NCBI GenBank assembly: GCA_002794785.1
Contig: NBBA01000010.1
Location: 558,001-622,000 of the forward strand
Direction: 5' to 3'
DNA length: 64,000 bases
Origin: Coniferiporia sulphurascens
Lineage: Eukaryota > Basidiomycota > Agaricomycetes > Hymenochaetales > Hymenochaetaceae
In this document: positions 60,720 through 64,000 of the stretch, piece after piece
Numbering within the stretch: the first letter of the stretch is position 1
Layout: every line of letters begins with the position of its first letter
Position numbers and translations under genes: made by a program
The notes under the pieces: generated by a model
Database searches by the model: none
Told to the model about the DNA's origin: nothing
The model's input: only the letters and a program-made list of their open reading frames with translations

Positions 60720-60727
60720 TATAAAAG
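60720..60727 (+). promoter_or_regulatory. E promoter TATA box
   Basis: TATAAAAG, 184 bp before the 3' end of E5. TATAAAAG is also present in E1, E2 and E3. Transcription would start about 30 bp downstream and leave the element at its 3' end, as from an LTR. Confidence 0.65.
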
Positions 60728-61285
60728 CCCAATGTAAAATTGCAGTAAAAAGCAGTTTAATTCATCTCTTGTCTCTTACCACCATCATCAGCTCTAACAC
60801 TCTAGCAAGTGAAGGGTAACAAGCTTACCCTAAACTAACTAGTATTATTGTGTGAATCTGTTATCACTTGTTTCAATCCCTTCTTCAGGGAGCAAATCTA
60901 ACAGGAATGGTAGGGGTTACCTATGTGCCAAAGAGCCCTTGGACGTGCATGTAAAGAAGCATGTGAATATTAAGGTTGAGGTGTGCCTATTTATCTCGAC
61001 ATATGTGTGTTGCCATTAACTAAGTCTCCTGTAGAAAGGAAAATGCAAAGAGTTTACCACAATGGAGAATTGGAATTCTTTAAAATATGACAAGCAAACG
61101 GTTTCCGGAGTCATCATGACCATATGTCGCCATGGTCTCATTCGACCCGATTGTGCCGTCAACCTTACAAAGGGGGAAAAGTGAGTGTCTCACAACTGCT
61201 TTCATATTCCGTATCTGCATTGACCGCTTAAATCAGATTCATAATGGGGGATTGCTCACTGCAAGGTGCTTTGCAAACGACTGAG

Positions 61286-61844
61286 TGTTAAGCTCAACAG
61301 TTACACGGTGATCGACATCAGGGCTTCCTGATCGTCAGGACTAGTGGTTATGGCAACGGGGCTTCCTAGATGTCGTAAGTCGAAGATGATTGTCGATGGG
61401 GCTTCCTGATCAACGATGTGGACGCAGTATGCTTCGGAGGTGAGTCGGGTTACGACAAAGTGACTAATGGCCAGTAGGCACACAGTAGACTGGTGGTAGC
61501 AGATAATGGGCTTGTATGAACAAAGAGCACAAGCTTAGGGCTTGTGCTACTGAAGTTACATGCTTATATGCTACTCTATGTGTTTGTTACTGTAGCGACT
61601 TGGTTAGGTGTGTTTACCAGACTATGGAAGGTCATGGAAACTCAAGGAAGTCCTTGGTAATACAAGTACGATGATCAGTAAGCAAAGCACGTCATGATGG
61701 TGCAATAAGGTGTCATCATGGCGTCTTATGGTGCAAGGTGAATAAGGATGAGTAAGGCAGAGAAATGGGGGAGTTGCGCTGACTGATGATGACGAAGAGG
61801 AAGTGAGTCAGTGCAGTGGTGGAAAGTAAAGGAAAATTGTAACA
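61286..61844 (-). repeat. Solo GyL LTR in the KDZ gene
   Basis: 559 bp, antisense, with TSD CTGAG at 61281-61285 and 61845-61849. Its removal restores the KDZ frame (TTE-GIP). Confidence 0.95.
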
Positions 61845-62517
61845 CTGAGGGTATACCAAGAAAACTCCTTGCCTACGACATTGGATGCCAGTACTGCATT
61901 AATCTCAAGAGCCACTTCCAAGTTCAATTTCCCCAGGTTAGTATTGACAACCTACAGATAGCCATGGGTAAGATGCATTTGCAGAATCACATAGACAAAT
62001 GTCAATGGAGGTTCTCCCTGAACTACATGGAAGGGGTGGGGCGAATGGATGGTGAGGAGACCGAGCGGTGGTGGGCTGAGGTGAACCAGATTGTGGGGAG
62101 TACGAAACAGATGAATCCAGGACACAGAAATGACACTCTGGATGACTGCATAAGTGACTGGAACAGACGAAAGTCGCAAAATCAGGGTGGGTCGCTCCAT
62201 TTTCCTTTCACAGTGCAACTAATGGCCTCCCAGCGAGGGTGATTTCTCAAAAACTGATCAAGACTATCCAACCAGAGGCAAAAGCCAAGGCTAACAAGTT
62301 TTATGACACTGACCAATCCATGCGCCAGCAGTATGGAGATGCCGTGGTGAACGAATGGGCAAAGGTGAGCATCGCCCCATATGTTAACGAAAAGGGCGAA
62401 TGGGATTGTGTCTATCGTTCCACAATTGCTTGTATGCACTCATTTTCACAAACCGTATTGTGTTTTCATTGACCAGTTTGCAGTTCCAACTCTTAAACGC
62501 ACTCTGTGTGACCTGTC

Positions 62518-64000
62518 TGTTAGATTCGCTCCCTGATTAAGGGTTAGAAACAAGTGATAACAGATTCACACAATGTTACTAGTTAGTTTAGGGCAGGCTT
62601 GATACCCTTCACTCGCTAGAGTGTTAGAGCTGATGATGGTGGTTGTTACAATTTTCCTTTACTTTTCCTTATTGTGCTGACTCACTTCCCCTTCGTCATC
62701 ATCAGTCAGCGCAACTCCCCCATTTCTCTACCTTACTCATCCTTATTCACCTTGCACCATAAGATGCCATGATGACGCCTTATTGCACCATCATGACGTG
62801 CTTTGCTTACTGATAGCCCTACTTGTATTACCAAGGCATTCCTTGGGTTTCCATGACCTTCCATAGTCTGGTAAACTACCCTACACAGGCCACTACAGTA
62901 ACAAACACCTAGAGTAGCATATAAGCATGTAACTTCAGTAGCACAAGCCCTAAGCTTGTGCTCTTTGTTCATACAAGCCCATTATCTGCTACCACCAGTC
63001 TACTGTGTGCCTACTGGCCATTAGTCACTTTGTCGTAACCCGACTCACCTCCGAAGCATACTGCGTCCACATCGTCGATCAGGAAGCCCCCTCGACAATC
63101 ACCCTTGACTTATGACATCTAGGAAGCCCCATTGCCGTACCATCAGTCCCGACAATCAGGAAGCCCCGACGTTGATCACCGCATAACCATTGAGCTTAAC
63201 AGTGGTAAGAGACAAGAGATGAATTAAACTGCTTTTTACCGCAATTTTACGTTGGGCTTTTATACCCTACATGTTGTATGCTATTTACTATGTTCTGGTA
63301 GATACTACAACATACTACTCTTGCTTTATAAGTCATAGGAATATTCTGGTACAGTCCTGTACATGCTATTTACTATTCTTAGCTTCCTATGAGTCAGTCA
63401 TATATTCCGGTACATTCTACAGCCTACCGTGCTATCTTTATCTTATGCCAGAACCTTCCTTGAGTTTCCATCAAGTCATATAGTATACTACCTAAGGTAA
63501 CCATTCTCAGATACTACTATACCTATGATGCTTCTCCTTATTTCCTAATTGGTTCTGCTGTACAATGTGCTATACTTGGCTCCCATCAATTGCATCTTCT
63601 AATTGATTGCCATGCTCCCATCGGCTATTCTTAGCCGAACGCTTAGATATACTTGTGTGGCTTAGCGATTATGCTAGTCTTCTTAATCTTATCTTGTTGT
63701 GGCTTGTTACTTATTACCGTAGACTAGTATTGAGTCATACCTTCCATAATATCATTAGAAGGGGTTCGTTCTGGTGTTCTATCGTCTACTGGCATAAAGA
63801 GCACTTCAGGTCCTATAGCATTTATATTTGTTATCCTGCTATATCCTGGTGTGACTCTGTACGAAGGTTCATCATTGAACCACCGTATTATAATTTCTTT
63901 ATCTATTGGTACTAACTCCTGTCTTAGATTTGGTTCCTTTTGATCTACTGTTGTGTGTCCTTTGGCTATGAAGTTGGCCTTGTATGCGAATAGTTGTTCT
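62518..64000 (-). mobile_element. Element E, copy E6 (runs off the right edge)
   Basis: Minus orientation, 3' end TGTTAGATTCG at 62518, preceded by CTGTC. A GyL is inserted at 62644-63201. The copy runs to the window edge; the visible part stops within the coding half of the ORF (the region encoding EQLFAY... reads on the minus strand at 63600-64000), so the 5' end is outside. Confidence 0.88.
62644..63201 (+). repeat. Solo GyL LTR in E6
   Basis: 558 bp, sense, with TSD GTGGT at 62639-62643 and 63202-63206. Confidence 0.95.

Larger units (their letters stand above)
57509..60903 (+). mobile_element. Element E, copy E5, with H nested inside
   Basis: TGTTAGTAAATTG...AAATCTAACA, TSD GGAAT at 57504-57508 and 60904-60908. 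Without H and its TSD it is 1349 bp, the same as E3. The ORF is at 57565-58215, TATAAAAG at 60720-60727, 184 bp before the 3' end. The layout matches a solo LTR: U3 with an ORF, TATA, then R-U5. Confidence 0.93.
55982..62517 (+). pseudogene. KDZ (Kyakuja-Dileera-Zisupton) transposase gene with cysteine-cluster domain, shredded
   Basis: The N-terminal exon (about 55982-56250) is basic. Exons near 56304-56399 and 56450-57044 encode the cysteine cluster: CLCGSGHTWLFQCVDCDVRKVMCKAC, LGLFVCLGHEGDCC, VVDVNGIHEAKVVYCECP. Then come EVCMACPIYEVNMP (~57200), HLDTLYLCMDGNFKL (~57414), VSGVIMTICRHGLIRPDC (~61110) and the catalytic-core segment LLAYDIGCQYCINL (~61870), FSLNYMEGVGRMDGEETERWW and NDTLDDCISDWNRRK. 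This order is that of fungal KDZ transposases. E5 (57509-60903) splits it between LWN and GRGYLC, a GyL (61286) splits TTE-GIP, and E6 cuts it at 62518. The exons themselves have few or no stops, so the gene was intact until recently. Confidence 0.88.

Noticed and set aside
4400..63201. Regularly recurring ~558-bp sequence as a CRISPR or satellite array
   Set aside because: Copies are dispersed, in both orientations, each with its own 5-bp TSD, so they are LTRs.

Overview
The window is repeat-rich nuclear DNA of a filamentous fungus, most likely an agaricomycete basidiomycete. The basis is the many short GT...AG introns (50-70 bp), a KDZ-type transposase with a cysteine-cluster domain, an Spt5-like repeat-associated gene, an NmrA-like reductase, an aryl-alcohol dehydrogenase relic, and chromodomain Ty3/Gypsy plus Ty1/Copia retrotransposons. 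I found no bacterial genes, CRISPR array or rRNA. Only one host gene looks complete (NmrA-like reductase, 2816-3909, minus strand, 4 exons). The other host-type genes are broken: an aryl-alcohol dehydrogenase (14656-16419), an APC/C subunit Cdc23/APC8 (22026-23510) and a glycosyltransferase N-terminus (44022-44688).

Layout: 1-2815 no recognised gene; 2816-3909 NmrA-like gene; 4153-10797 a Copia element (AGTCT target duplications) whose 5' LTR holds two further nested solo LTRs; 11157-13812 element E1; 13813-14160 a LINE relic; 14656-16419 the AAD pseudogene split by a solo LTR; 17267-18102 a hAT-type MITE split by a solo LTR; 18582-21084 element E2; 22026-23510 the Cdc23 relic; 24205-42388 a tandem array LTR-Gypsy-LTR-Gypsy-LTR; 44022-44688 a GT1 relic; 45806-50328 two minus-strand repeat-associated genes; 54602-55670 a coiled-coil gene; 55982-62517 a KDZ transposase gene broken by E5, H, solo LTRs and E6, the last running off the right edge.

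How the parts relate: most of the sequence is nested retroelement insertions, ordered by target-site duplications (TSDs). Seven TG...CA families are named here: GyL (about 558 bp, LTR of the Gypsy array), GyL-b (427 bp), CoL (255 bp, Copia LTR), D (425 bp), F (383-442 bp), E (1349 bp) and H (1475 bp). E and H are the least expected. They look like solo LTRs (TG...CA ends, 5-bp TSDs, TATA box about 180 bp before the 3' end), yet the upstream, U3-like part carries an ORF of about 216-221 aa. The E and H proteins are distant relatives of each other and match nothing I know. The two Gypsy copies share a gag/pol -1 slippery site, a probable Tf1/sushi-like self-priming signal, and two extra overlapping ORFs after pol. 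Almost every internal stop in the retroelement ORFs is TGA, at positions where a sister copy or the family motif has Arg (CGA), which points to CpG deamination.
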